Positions 17,786 through 26,083 of a stretch of 64,000 nt of DNA are shown one piece after another. Within the stretch, counting starts at the first letter, position 1; every line of letters starts with the position of its first letter. A model generated the notes under the pieces. It made no database searches, had not been told where the DNA came from, and saw only the letters and a list, made by a program, of their open reading frames with translations. The stretch lies in NCBI GenBank assembly GCA_024134725.1, contig CP099863.1:3283258-3347257 (forward strand), read 5' to 3'. The position numbers and the translations under genes are program-made. The stretch is from Bacillus sp. 1780r2a1 (GTDB lineage: Bacteria > Bacillota > Bacilli > Bacillales > Bacillaceae_H).

Positions 17786-18319
17786 TTATGACCCAAAAAC
17801 AAGAATAACAATTACAACTGATGCGATAATACCTACTAAATCCGCTAACAAACCAACCTTTAGAGCATCGCCCATTTTCTTTATCCCTACGGCTCCAAAA
17901 TAAACGGTTAAAATATAAAAAGTGGTATCAGTACTTCCTTGCATAGTAGAAGCTAATCTCCCAATAAAAGAATCCGGTCCATACGTTGAAATTAAATCGG
18001 TGGTAATACCCAAAGCAGCAGTTCCTGAAATTGGTTTGATTAAAGCAAGTGGGACTATATCAGCAGGCACGCCAACCGCATTCAAAAATGGCTTCATAAA
18101 GTTTAAAAAGAAATCTAATGCTCCAGACGCTCGAAAGATTGAAATACTGACGAGCATCCCGACAAGATAAGGAATAATAGAAAACGCAATTTGTAAACCA
18201 TCCTTCCCGCCTTCTACAAACCGTTCATAAGTTGGAATTTTTTTATATGTTCCATATAAAAGGATACACCCTACAATAAGAGGGATAAACATAATGGAAA
18301 TCTGATTTAATAAGGTCAT
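17786..18319 (-). CDS. spmB: Spore maturation protein B
   Basis: The 177-residue membrane protein has the nucleoside-recognition (Gate) domain found in SpmA/SpmB (ASGALDFFLNFMKPFLN, IKPISGTAALGI). SpmA and SpmB are needed for spore core dehydration and heat resistance. Its start overlaps the spmA stop by four bases (ATGA), so the two are co-translated, and dacB is directly upstream in the same operon. Confidence 0.92.
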   Translation of the reverse strand: MTLLNQISIMFIPLIVGCILLYGTYKKIPTYERFVEGGKDGLQIAFSIIPYLVGMLVSISIFRASGALDFFLNFMKPFLNAVGVPADIVPLALIKPISGTAALGITTDLISTYGPDSFIGRLASTMQGSTDTTFYILTVYFGAVGIKKMGDALKVGLLADLVGIIASVVIVILVFGS

Positions 18320-18915
18320 CTACGTCCGCCTCCTTTTTTCATGCGGCGATGGTAGAAATAACGATCAATGACAATGGCTCCCATTGTAGCGACAACCGTT
18401 GCAAGAAGTGTCGTTCCTACAATTTCTGTTGGATTGGCGGAATTATACGTAATTCGAATAGCAATAACAGTTGTTGGAATTAGTGTTAGACTGGTTGTGT
18501 TGAGCGCTAGTAACGTAATCATTGACCTGCTCGCTTCATCCTTATTACCATTTAGCTGTTTTAACTGCTCCATTGCTTTAATCCCAAGCGGGGTAGCGGC
18601 ATTACCCAGACCAAACATATTAGCCATCATATTAGACAGTATATACCCTAAAGCAGGATGGTCTTTTGGAATATCAGGAAACAGCCTTCCAATAATGGGG
18701 CGAAACAACTTTGCTAATTTTTCTAATAATCCAGCGTGCTGTGCAATGTTCATAATACCTAGCCAAAACACTAATACGCTTATTAAACCAATACTGATGG
18801 TAACGGCTTCTCCTGCCCCTTGAAAAATTGCTTTGTTAACTGCCTCCATCTTTCCATTAATGATTGCAAATACAATTCCAATAATCGTCAGCAACATCCA
18901 AATGATATTGACCAT
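18316..18915 (-). CDS. spmA: Spore maturation protein A
   Basis: The 199-residue membrane protein carries the SpmA-type Gate domain (LVFWLGIMNIAQHAGLLEKL and MANMFGLGNAATPLGIKAME). It starts two bases after the dacB stop and overlaps spmB, forming the dacB-spmA-spmB operon that lowers spore water content. Expression follows the mother-cell promoter proposed before dacB. Confidence 0.92.
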   Translation of the reverse strand: MVNIIWMLLTIIGIVFAIINGKMEAVNKAIFQGAGEAVTISIGLISVLVFWLGIMNIAQHAGLLEKLAKLFRPIIGRLFPDIPKDHPALGYILSNMMANMFGLGNAATPLGIKAMEQLKQLNGNKDEASRSMITLLALNTTSLTLIPTTVIAIRITYNSANPTEIVGTTLLATVVATMGAIVIDRYFYHRRMKKGGGRR

Positions 18916-18916
18916 C

Positions 18917-20053
18917 TTATCGTGCTCCTGGATAAACTAAAAATAAATTCTTTACCTTATTGAAGAACCCCTCTTCTTTCTTTGGCTCACTGTGAAAATA
19001 AATTGGGATATTGCCTATCGAATCACCATCTCGCGTCACCTGTAATTCTCCTACAACGCTTGGAACAGGCTTTCCTTCTTTCCATTCTTTTTGAGGTTTA
19101 ATTAGAATTGTTTTCAACTTAACGGTTTCTTGCTCATCTTTTGTTAGTGGGTATACAACATCTCTTTTTATTTCAAGCTTCTTTTTGTAAAATGAATCTT
19201 CAATACCTTTTAATTCTCCTTTTGGAGCTAAGCTTGTCATTTTATAAGTGTCAAAAGCCCCTTCGTACATCGAGATATGGTCATTCCAATCGCTAGGTGC
19301 ATTAATCGTAACAGCTATTAAATCCATTCCATTTTTTGTGGCGGTTGTTACCAGCGTTCGCTTTGCTAGCTTGGTATATCCAGTTTTACCACCTGTACAG
19401 TATGCATATAAGCTCGTCAATAATTTATTTTTATTTTTCCACACTCGATCCCATTTTTCTTCGGGATGAGGTGTTCTGTAAACTTTCGTTCCTGAAATTT
19501 CTCTAAACGTCTTATTATTCATCGCGTAGCGCATTAAGATTGCCATGTCGTAAGCCGTTGAACGATGATTTTCATGATCATCTAAGCCATGAGGATTTTG
19601 AAATGTTGTATTAGTCATTCCAATTTCTTTTGCTTTTTGATTCATTAAATACACAAATCCCTCTTCGCTTCCACCCACTGTTTCAGCAATCGCTACAGCC
19701 GCATCGTTGCCGGACCTCATCATGAGCCCGTATACTAAGTCTTTGAGCTTAATTTTTTCACCCTCAACCAAATAAATGGATGACCCTTCTACTCCTACTG
19801 CTCGAGGGCTAACGGTTGTTGTTTGATCAATTTTGCCAGATTCGATTGCTAATATAGCCGTCATAATTTTCGTAATACTTGCTATACGACTAATGGCATC
19901 AGCATTTTTCTCGTATAAAACTCTTCCAGACTTTTGCTCAATTAAAACTGCACTATGGGCGCTTACACCTGCTGCATATGTAGTAGGAGGCAAACTGCTT
20001 AGACCTAAAAATAAAATCATGAAACAAATAATGCTTTGCTTTATTTTTCGCAT
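18917..20053 (-). CDS. dacB: D-alanyl-D-alanine carboxypeptidase DacB (PBP5*)
   Basis: The 378-residue protein has a signal peptide (about 1-27, ending TTYAAG) and the three low-molecular-weight PBP motifs: SITK (S59-K62), SGN (MMRSGNDAA) and KTG (CTGGKTGYT). A PBP5-type C-terminal domain and a hydrophobic end (KVKNLFLVYPG) follow. In Bacillus DacB trims cortex peptidoglycan cross-links during sporulation in the mother cell. It leads the dacB-spmA-spmB operon. A sigma-E-like promoter lies 31-58 bases upstream. Confidence 0.93.
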   Translation of the reverse strand: MRKIKQSIICFMILFLGLSSLPPTTYAAGVSAHSAVLIEQKSGRVLYEKNADAISRIASITKIMTAILAIESGKIDQTTTVSPRAVGVEGSSIYLVEGEKIKLKDLVYGLMMRSGNDAAVAIAETVGGSEEGFVYLMNQKAKEIGMTNTTFQNPHGLDDHENHRSTAYDMAILMRYAMNNKTFREISGTKVYRTPHPEEKWDRVWKNKNKLLTSLYAYCTGGKTGYTKLAKRTLVTTATKNGMDLIAVTINAPSDWNDHISMYEGAFDTYKMTSLAPKGELKGIEDSFYKKKLEIKRDVVYPLTKDEQETVKLKTILIKPQKEWKEGKPVPSVVGELQVTRDGDSIGNIPIYFHSEPKKEEGFFNKVKNLFLVYPGAR

Positions 20054-20083
20054 GTCATCCCCGTCCCTTTATCTGTTTGTACA

Positions 20084-20111
20084 AGTTTATGCATTTGTTT
20101 TCATGTTATGA
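20084..20111 (-). promoter_or_regulatory. Sigma-E-like promoter of dacB-spmAB
   Basis: Minus strand: TCATAAC (-35, 20111-20105; consensus KMATATT, 5 of 7), 13-base spacer, CATAAACT (-10, 20091-20084; consensus CATAYAHT, 7 of 8). dacB is mother-cell expressed in B. subtilis, which fits. Confidence 0.5.
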
Positions 20112-20175
20112 TTTATTTACGCGGAGGTATTTTTCAAGTTTTATCTTATTTGTAATATTCTTCTTATTTATTCAT

Positions 20176-20211
20176 AAAAAGAACACGATGTTTGCTCATC
20201 GTGTTCTTCAT
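20176..20211 (-). terminator. Terminator after scpB
   Basis: AAGAACACGATG and CATCGTGTTCTT form a 12-base stem with an 8-base loop, followed by T residues on the minus strand, 9 bases after the scpB stop. Confidence 0.85.
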
Positions 20212-20219
20212 CAAGTAAG

Positions 20220-20792
20220 TTATTCAGCTTCTTGAAACGTTCTAAAAAACAAGTCTGCTTCCTGTTCAGCACCTGATTCTTCTTCTGGAAGCGGTGGCAA
20301 TTCACTCAAATCTTTTAAGCCGAAATAAGCTAAAAATTCTTTTGTTGTTCCATATAAAATCGCTCGGCCTGCTCCTTCTGCGCGTCCCGTTTCCTTTAAA
20401 AGTGCTTTTCCTATTAGCGTTTGAAGCGGCCTTTCAGTTTTTACACCTCGAATTTCTTCAATTTCAGCTCGCGTAATGGGTTGGCGATATGCCACAATTG
20501 CAAGCGTTTCGAGTGCAGCTTGAGATAGGGATTGAGCAGGTGGCGTTTCAATTAATTTCTCCACATAAGAAGCATATTCCTGCTTCGTTGCAAATTGAAA
20601 TTGTCCAGCAATCTCTACTAGTTGAAGACCTCGCTTATCATTCTCGTACTCTTTCATTAATTTATCTAGTTCTATACTCACTTCGTCTTTCGACACATCA
20701 AGAAGTTCTTGCAGTTGCTTAATAGATAGCCCTTCATCTCCTACAACGAATAGTAAACTTTCGATAGCTGCAGAGATATGCTGTTTACTCAT
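20220..20792 (-). CDS. scpB: Segregation and condensation protein B
   Basis: The 190-residue protein has the tandem winged-helix fold of ScpB, with the typical sequence LAIVAYRQPITRAEIEEIRG in the second domain. ScpB dimers bind ScpA and the Smc heads to form the bacterial condensin that organises and segregates the chromosome. Its start overlaps the scpA stop by four bases. From memory, B. subtilis has ypuI between scpB and dacB; no such gene is present here. Confidence 0.93.
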   Translation of the reverse strand: MSKQHISAAIESLLFVVGDEGLSIKQLQELLDVSKDEVSIELDKLMKEYENDKRGLQLVEIAGQFQFATKQEYASYVEKLIETPPAQSLSQAALETLAIVAYRQPITRAEIEEIRGVKTERPLQTLIGKALLKETGRAEGAGRAILYGTTKEFLAYFGLKDLSELPPLPEEESGAEQEADLFFRTFQEAE

Positions 20793-21550
20793 CTTTCATC
20801 ATTCCTTTCTTGATATGCAACGTATAGTTCATCTAAGTTATTTGACTGTTCTACGATGACTTCATTCTTTTTCATTAGTTCTAAGATGGCTAAGAACGTT
20901 ACCACAATATGATTGCGTTCAGGATAAGGAAACAGCGTATAAAAACTTTGTTTTCCTTTTGTTTTCCGAAGTACGGATACAATTTCCGTCATTCTTTTTT
21001 CAATTGGGACGTCTTGGCGAGCTACCCTTGCTTGAACTGGCTTTTGTAGCTGCTTTCGCTTCATCAGTTTCTGCAAAGCACTGAGCATATCATAAAGCGA
21101 CACATCTAAATCTCCACTATCTTGCTGCGCCGGTTTTTCATCACTTATCTGCTGTAAGTTACTAGGTGCCTTCGCGTAAATATGCGTTTGTGTCTCTTCA
21201 AGCTTTTGAAGTTCAACAGCAGCTTCTTTAAATTTTCGATATTCGATTAATTGTTGCATTAACTGCTCGCGAGGATCTTCTTCTACATCATCCATACTAT
21301 CATCTATGTCGTCTTCGTCGTATGTTGGCAATAACATTTTGCTTTTAATTTGAATAAGCGTCGCAGCCATTACTAAATATTCGCTTGCCACGTCTAGCTG
21401 AAGCTCGTTCATCGTATGTATATACATCATGTATTGTTCGGTAATCGTTGCTACTGGTATATCATAAATATCAATTTCAAATCGGTTAATAAGATGCAAT
21501 AAGAGATCTAGCGGTCCTTCAAAAGCATCTACCTTCACACTATATTCCAA
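20789..21550 (-). CDS. scpA: Segregation and condensation protein A (kleisin)
   Basis: The 253-residue protein starts with the kleisin N-terminal motif (VDAFEGPLDLLLHLINR), has an acidic central linker (about 85-105, DEDDIDDSMDDVEED), and ends with the winged helix that binds the second Smc head. It bridges the Smc dimer together with ScpB. It starts the scpAB operon. Confidence 0.93.
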   Translation of the reverse strand: MEYSVKVDAFEGPLDLLLHLINRFEIDIYDIPVATITEQYMMYIHTMNELQLDVASEYLVMAATLIQIKSKMLLPTYDEDDIDDSMDDVEEDPREQLMQQLIEYRKFKEAAVELQKLEETQTHIYAKAPSNLQQISDEKPAQQDSGDLDVSLYDMLSALQKLMKRKQLQKPVQARVARQDVPIEKRMTEIVSVLRKTKGKQSFYTLFPYPERNHIVVTFLAILELMKKNEVIVEQSNNLDELYVAYQERNDER

Positions 21551-21728
21551 TTCTATCCCACCAAAATTATCATTTAGTCATAAGTCGCACTATCATTAGT
21601 ATAGAGGATTCTAGACACATGTCCAATATAATTTCTAGGAAAGATAGGTCATTCGCCCATACCAAACGTAAAAATGAACATATGATGTCAGGGTAATAGC
21701 ATTTTGATAACTCGAAGGAGGAATTCTC

Positions 21729-21824
21729 ATGACTCACAAGCATGATTATAACGGAGGATTTTCTTTAATTATTGTATTGTTTATTTTATTAGTGATCATC
21801 GGATGCGCTTGCTTACACTTTTAA
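21729..21824 (+). CDS. YjcZ-family small sporulation protein
   Basis: A 31-codon frame starts at ATG 21729 after a strong AAGGAGG (7-base spacing) and ends at TAA 21822-21824. The peptide has a short Gly-containing head (MTHKHDYNGGF) and one hydrophobic helix (SLIIVLFILLVIIGCACLHF). This is the pattern of the YjcZ/SscA family of tiny membrane or spore proteins (GGFALIVVLFILLIIVG type). The family name is from the pattern; the molecular role is not known. It lies in the scpA-ypuF divergent gap and could be co-transcribed with ypuF. Confidence 0.7.
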   Translation: MTHKHDYNGGFSLIIVLFILLVIIGCACLHF

Positions 21825-21898
21825 TAAAATGACCCAAATGTGTTCAGTTTAGCTGGACACTTTTTTTGTGTTACACTGGCATTAGGAGGTTATCAGCT

Positions 21899-22423
21899 AT
21901 GTATCCAAAACCATATATAGATTATCTTGTTTATTTTCATACAAACAGAGATTATTTCGAATGCCATGAAGTACTAGAAGAACATTGGAAAGCTGCTGAT
22001 CCTGGACATCGCAATGTTTTATGGGTTGGGCTCATTCAAGTTGCTGTTTCGTTGTATCATCATCGAAGAAGTAACTACGCAGGTGCTGAACGTACGATAA
22101 AAAAAGCAATCTCAATTCTTGATGCGCACCATGAAGAACTACTTCAGATTGGTCTGCAACCAATCGATTTAATTAGCATGCTCACTAAACATTTGCGTTT
22201 GATACAGGCTTCAAAGCCTTACCAAAGTTTAAATATGCCAATTATCGATGAGCATCTTGTTCAGCAATGCAAAGCACACCCTTTAGCTCAAACATTCGGA
22301 TGGCTTACACCATCTAATTTGCAGGATGAACACCTTATTCACCGTCATAAGCTGCGTGATCGAACAGCTATTATCGCAGAGCGCGCAAAGAAATTACGAA
22401 AAAGCAGAGCTTCTCGTAGTTAA
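21899..22423 (+). CDS. ypuF: DUF309 family protein (YpuF)
   Basis: The ATG at 21899 with AGGAGG nine bases upstream is chosen over an upstream in-frame codon at 21866. The 174-residue protein has the DUF309 core (YFHTNRDYFECHEVLEEHWK and GLIQVAVSLYHHRRSNYAGA), an all-helical bundle of unknown biochemistry. Its place between ribT and scpA agrees with B. subtilis ypuF. Confidence 0.85.
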   Translation: MYPKPYIDYLVYFHTNRDYFECHEVLEEHWKAADPGHRNVLWVGLIQVAVSLYHHRRSNYAGAERTIKKAISILDAHHEELLQIGLQPIDLISMLTKHLRLIQASKPYQSLNMPIIDEHLVQQCKAHPLAQTFGWLTPSNLQDEHLIHRHKLRDRTAIIAERAKKLRKSRASRS

Positions 22424-22444
22424 AACTACTACAGCTCTGCTTTT
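22398..22444. terminator. Bidirectional terminator overlapping the ypuF end
   Basis: AAAGCAGAGCT and AGCTCTGCTTT arms, with an inner stem CGTAGTT/AACTACT, close a long hairpin followed by T residues. The left arm lies inside the last ypuF codons and the right one reaches the ribT stop. Confidence 0.75.
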
Positions 22445-22797
22445 TATTGTTCACTTTGACATTTTTCATAAAACGGTGCAATTAACTCACTAGGCTTAAT
22501 TTGAGCATTAGAATACATCTGCTGAAGTGCTTTAATCATTTCTTTTCCAATCCCCTGCTGGCGATGAGATGGATTGACACTCACATGTTGAACCTCAACT
22601 AGATCTTGATCAATAATTGAGACTCCAACAATACCGATAAAGTCTTCTCCCTGTTTCCATAAATATAGCTGGCGATTTTCGTTTTGCTCATAATCTTTCA
22701 TCGTTTGCTGAAGTTTTTTTAAATCCTTTTCAGTTGGCACAAACGACAGAAGACCCATAGCAATTTTTTCATGACTTCTTTTATAGCGAATAAGCAT
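22444..22797 (-). CDS. ribT: RibT-type GNAT acetyltransferase
   Basis: The ATG at 22797 follows GGGAG, giving 117 residues. The sequence has a GNAT fold with the acetyl-CoA loop (VNPSHRQQGIGKEMIKAL) and is closely like RibT, the last gene of the B. subtilis riboflavin operon (MLIRYKRSHEKIAMGLLSF start, PTEKDLKKLQQTMKDYE). The substrate of RibT is unknown. Here it stands alone: no ribDEAH genes and no FMN riboswitch lie upstream, only ppiB. Confidence 0.85.
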   Translation of the reverse strand: MLIRYKRSHEKIAMGLLSFVPTEKDLKKLQQTMKDYEQNENRQLYLWKQGEDFIGIVGVSIIDQDLVEVQHVSVNPSHRQQGIGKEMIKALQQMYSNAQIKPSELIAPFYEKCQSEQ

Positions 22798-22904
22798 AAA
22801 ATTCTCCCTCGTTCTCAAACTTTCCTACGATGTGTTCGTTAATTCTAATGCTTTTATCATACAAAATTTATGAAATAATAGCAACATCACCGTAAATTCA
22901 CATA

Positions 22905-22964
22905 AAAAGAGCGACATGTAAAGTCGATTTCACAACTTACAAGGCGCTCTATTATCGCTCTTTT
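22905..22964 (-). terminator. Probable terminator after ppiB
   Basis: AAAAGAGCGA (22905-22914) and TCGCTCTTTT (22955-22964) are perfect arms around an internally structured 40-base loop that itself contains a second GAGCG/CGCTC pairing option. The minus-strand side ends in T residues. Confidence 0.55.
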
Positions 22965-22998
22965 CAAGCTAATCTTGAGTTACTACAGAATCAGAATA

Positions 22999-23433
22999 TT
23001 ACTCTTCCCACACCTTAACTTCTTTCATTACATCACCGTTACGCATCTTCAATACTGTGTCTAAACCTTCTGTTACTTTACCAAATACAGTATGCACGCC
23101 ATTTAAGTGTGGTTGTGGCTCATGTACGATAAAGAATTGGCTTCCTCCTGTATCTTTTCCTGCATGAGCCATTGATAATGAACCCGCTTCATGCTTGTGA
23201 GGATTTCCTTCTGTTTCACACTTAATTGTATAACCAGGGCCACCAGCACCTGTTCCTGTTGGATCTCCACCTTGTGATACAAATCCAGGAATTACACGGT
23301 GAAACGTTACGCCATCGTAAAAACCTTCAGCTGCTAATTTTTCAAAGTTTGCAACTGTTCCAGGCGCTTCGTTTTCAAATAAATCGATTAGGATTTTTTC
23401 TCCATTTTCCATTAAAATACTTGCTTTTTTCAT
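22999..23433 (-). CDS. ppiB: Peptidyl-prolyl cis-trans isomerase B (cyclophilin)
   Basis: The ATG at 23433 has TTTGGAGG at proper distance; the frame upstream lacks a ribosome site. The 144-residue cytoplasmic cyclophilin has the catalytic core [19 protein letters not shown] and GGSQFFI. It speeds proline isomerisation in protein folding. The position near ypuA and lysA matches B. subtilis ppiB. Confidence 0.95.
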   Translation of the reverse strand: MKKASILMENGEKILIDLFENEAPGTVANFEKLAAEGFYDGVTFHRVIPGFVSQGGDPTGTGAGGPGYTIKCETEGNPHKHEAGSLSMAHAGKDTGGSQFFIVHEPQPHLNGVHTVFGKVTEGLDTVLKMRNGDVMKEVKVWEE

Positions 23434-23691
23434 GTGTAAAACCTCCAAATTATGTATTTCAACACTTATGGTTGTACATAAGTAACTATGCACGCTCTTA
23501 CAATGTTTCATCTTATTGTACTATAAGTGAATATCTAAATTCAACGAATCACTTTTCTTCAACCCATCAGCGAATTTTTCTTTTTTTGAAACTTTCTTGT
23601 TTTCTCTTCGTTTAATAAATAGCGTGGGATGAAACTATCGCATTATCTAAAATCGTATTATAATAGGATATGGTTAAAGGAGGAAAAAATT

Positions 23692-24567
23692 ATGAAGCCT
23701 TATATAAAAGTAATTTTGCTTACTATGAGCTTGGTTTTATTTTTAACTGCACCAATAAAAAGCCTGGCAGACGCAGCCGTAGGTGACGTTATTGTTACGT
23801 TAGGAGAAGACTTAACAATTGCGCAAAAAGAAAAAGTATTAAAAGATCTTGAAGCGCCTGAAAATGCCCAAACCATTACTGTATCGAATGCCGAAGAGCA
23901 TGAGTACTTAGGTGACTTTATTCCAAAAGCAACCATTGGCTCTAGAGCGATTTCATCTTCAAGCATTACGCTTACTGCAAAAGATTCAGGCTTAAGTGTA
24001 GCAACTCAAAACATTACATCCATTACCGATGATATGTATCTAAACGCTTTAATGACTGCAGGTGTAAAAGATGCTGACATTAAAATCACGGCACCTTTTG
24101 AAGTGTCAGGTACTGCTGCATTAACAGGCATTATGAAAGCCTATGAAGTACAAACAAATAAAAAAATACCTGAAGAGGTTAAAAAAGCTGCTAACGAAGA
24201 GATGGTCCAAACAGCTGAACTTGGTGAAAAAGTAGGAAAAGAAAAAGCAGCTGAATTTATGGCCACAATAAAAGAAGAAATTGCCAAGGAAAACCCACAA
24301 ACAAAAGATGATTTGCGTGCTTTAATCGAGCGTGTAGCCAATGATTTAGGCATTAGCTTAACAGACTCTGAGCTCAACGCACTCGTTGATTTTTTCAATC
24401 GTTTAAAAGACTTAGATATTGATTGGAATCAAGTTAAAGATCAATTGTCAGCTACTAAAGAGAAAGTAACAACATTTTTACAGTCTGAAGAAGGACAATC
24501 GTTTCTTGATAAACTAAAGAACTTCTTTGTTAGTATCATTGATGCTATTAAAGCCTTATTCTCATAA
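23692..24567 (+). CDS. ypuA: Secreted DUF1002 protein YpuA
   Basis: The ATG at 23692 follows AAAGGAGG. The 291-residue protein has a signal peptide (about 1-25, ending KSLADAA) and the DUF1002 domain (around 30-240, with TLGEDLTIAQKEKVL and APFEVSGTAALTGIMKAYE). The C-terminal third is helical and charged. YpuA is a secreted or wall-associated protein of unknown function in Bacillus. It is convergent with lysA. Confidence 0.85.
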   Translation: MKPYIKVILLTMSLVLFLTAPIKSLADAAVGDVIVTLGEDLTIAQKEKVLKDLEAPENAQTITVSNAEEHEYLGDFIPKATIGSRAISSSSITLTAKDSGLSVATQNITSITDDMYLNALMTAGVKDADIKITAPFEVSGTAALTGIMKAYEVQTNKKIPEEVKKAANEEMVQTAELGEKVGKEKAAEFMATIKEEIAKENPQTKDDLRALIERVANDLGISLTDSELNALVDFFNRLKDLDIDWNQVKDQLSATKEKVTTFLQSEEGQSFLDKLKNFFVSIIDAIKALFS

Positions 24568-24601
24568 AAAAACGGCTGCCTCTACGGCAACCGTTTTTTT
24601 A
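24566..24601. terminator. Bidirectional terminator between ypuA and lysA
   Basis: AACGG-GCC and GGC-CCGTT arms close a hairpin with A residues before it and seven T residues after it, serving ypuA on the plus strand and lysA on the minus. Confidence 0.8.
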
Positions 24602-25918
24602 TTTTTTTAACGCAACGTTATATTTTAGATCATTTTTAATAATATCTTCATACGTTTCACGCTTCACAACTAACTGGGCATCTCCATCTTCAACAAATAC
24701 AACTGCTGGTTTAGGTAAACGATTATACTGACTCGCCATTGAATAACCATATGCACCGGTACAGAACATGGCTAAAACATCACCTGGACGCGCTGTTGGC
24801 AACGACAAGTCCCACATTAACATGTCTCCAGATTCACAGCATTTCCCAGCGATTGATACAAGTTCATCTTTCACATCATTCATTCGATTCGCAAGAGCAG
24901 CTTCGTACTTTGCTTGATACAATGCTGGTCGAATATTATCGTTCATCCCTCCATCAATCGCTACATATTCACGAATATTTGGGACATGTTTGCGTGAACC
25001 AACAGAATAAAGTGTTGTCCCTGCATCTCCTACGAGTGAACGTCCAGGTTCAATCCAAATTTCTGGAATTGGAACATCTAGCTGTGCTGATTGCTTTTTA
25101 ACTTCTTCGATAATCACTTCTACATACTCGGAAACAGGAATTGGCTGATCTTCCTCTGTATAACGAATGCCGAACCCTCCGCCAAGATTAAGTACCTCCG
25201 GCACATAGCCAATTGTTTCTTTCCACTCTTTCATTTTTGAAAAGAGTTTCTGAGTCGCCATAACAAATCCTGTTGTTTCAAAGATTTGTGAACCAATATG
25301 GCAGTGAATTCCTAAAAGATTAAGTCCACTGCTTTCCATCACGGCTTTAATTGCCTCATCAGCCTGACCATTTTGAAGATCAAAACCAAATTTAGAGTCT
25401 TCTTGCCCAGTTAAGATATAATCATGCGTATGAGCTTCGATACCAGGTGTTAAGCGCAATAGTACGGGCATTTTTTTATCATGCTGCTCTGTAAGCTCTT
25501 GTAAAAGAGCAATTTCATAGAAATTATCTACAACAATACACCCAATATCTTCTTTAATAGCCATTTCTAACTCAGCTCTGCTTTTATTGTTGCCATGAAA
25601 GTGAATGCGTTCTTTAGGAAAATTAGCTGCCAGCGCCGTATATAGCTCTCCTCCAGATACAACATCTAAGGACAGGCCTTCTTGGTCTACTACTTGTACC
25701 ATTGCAACGGTTGAGAAGGCTTTACTTGCATATGCTACCTGCGCTTTGATATTGTGTTTTTCAAAAGTTTCTTTAAACCCTCTAGCGCGTTGACGAATTA
25801 AAGCGACATCATATACGTAAAGAGGTGTTCCAAACTCTTTTCCTAGCTTAATCGCGTCTACACCACCGATTTCTAGATGACCTTGTTCATTAATGCGACT
25901 TGTACCATGTAAAAACAT
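24599..25918 (-). CDS. lysA: Diaminopimelate decarboxylase
   Basis: The 439-residue PLP enzyme has the cofactor lysine in VAYASKAFS (K66), the phosphate-binding GGGFGIRY, HCHIGSQ, and the dimer active-site Cys in CCESGDML. It decarboxylates meso-diaminopimelate to lysine, the last step of lysine synthesis. In spore formers it also sets the diaminopimelate pool for cortex. It follows the spoVA operon. A hairpin between them ends spoVA transcription. No lysine riboswitch fits the 165-base gap. Confidence 0.95.
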   Translation of the reverse strand: MFLHGTSRINEQGHLEIGGVDAIKLGKEFGTPLYVYDVALIRQRARGFKETFEKHNIKAQVAYASKAFSTVAMVQVVDQEGLSLDVVSGGELYTALAANFPKERIHFHGNNKSRAELEMAIKEDIGCIVVDNFYEIALLQELTEQHDKKMPVLLRLTPGIEAHTHDYILTGQEDSKFGFDLQNGQADEAIKAVMESSGLNLLGIHCHIGSQIFETTGFVMATQKLFSKMKEWKETIGYVPEVLNLGGGFGIRYTEEDQPIPVSEYVEVIIEEVKKQSAQLDVPIPEIWIEPGRSLVGDAGTTLYSVGSRKHVPNIREYVAIDGGMNDNIRPALYQAKYEAALANRMNDVKDELVSIAGKCCESGDMLMWDLSLPTARPGDVLAMFCTGAYGYSMASQYNRLPKPAVVFVEDGDAQLVVKRETYEDIIKNDLKYNVALKK

Positions 25919-25946
25919 CCTTCTACCCCGTTCCTTTATATATTGT

Positions 25947-25985
25947 AAAAAAGACAGCTGACAGCATAAAGAGCTGCTAACTGTC
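25947..25985 (-). terminator. Terminator between spoVAF and lysA
   Basis: GACAGTTAGCAGC and GCTGTCAGCTGTC (minus strand) form an imperfect 13-base stem followed by six T residues, 28 bases before the lysA start. Confidence 0.65.
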
Positions 25986-26083
25986 TAAAGATTTATTATT
26001 TTACATAATTAAAACAAACTTATCACATTTTTTTACAGGTTTCAACTACATATTGCTAAATAAACAAGAGACAGATACTAGAT

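Noticed and set aside
18368-18823. 151-codon open frame on the plus strand
   Set aside because: It lies wholly opposite spmA, has no ribosome site, and is a shadow of a membrane-protein gene with biased codon use.
24599-26083. Lysine riboswitch before lysA
   Set aside because: The 165-base gap lacks the conserved L-box blocks; only a terminator hairpin is present.
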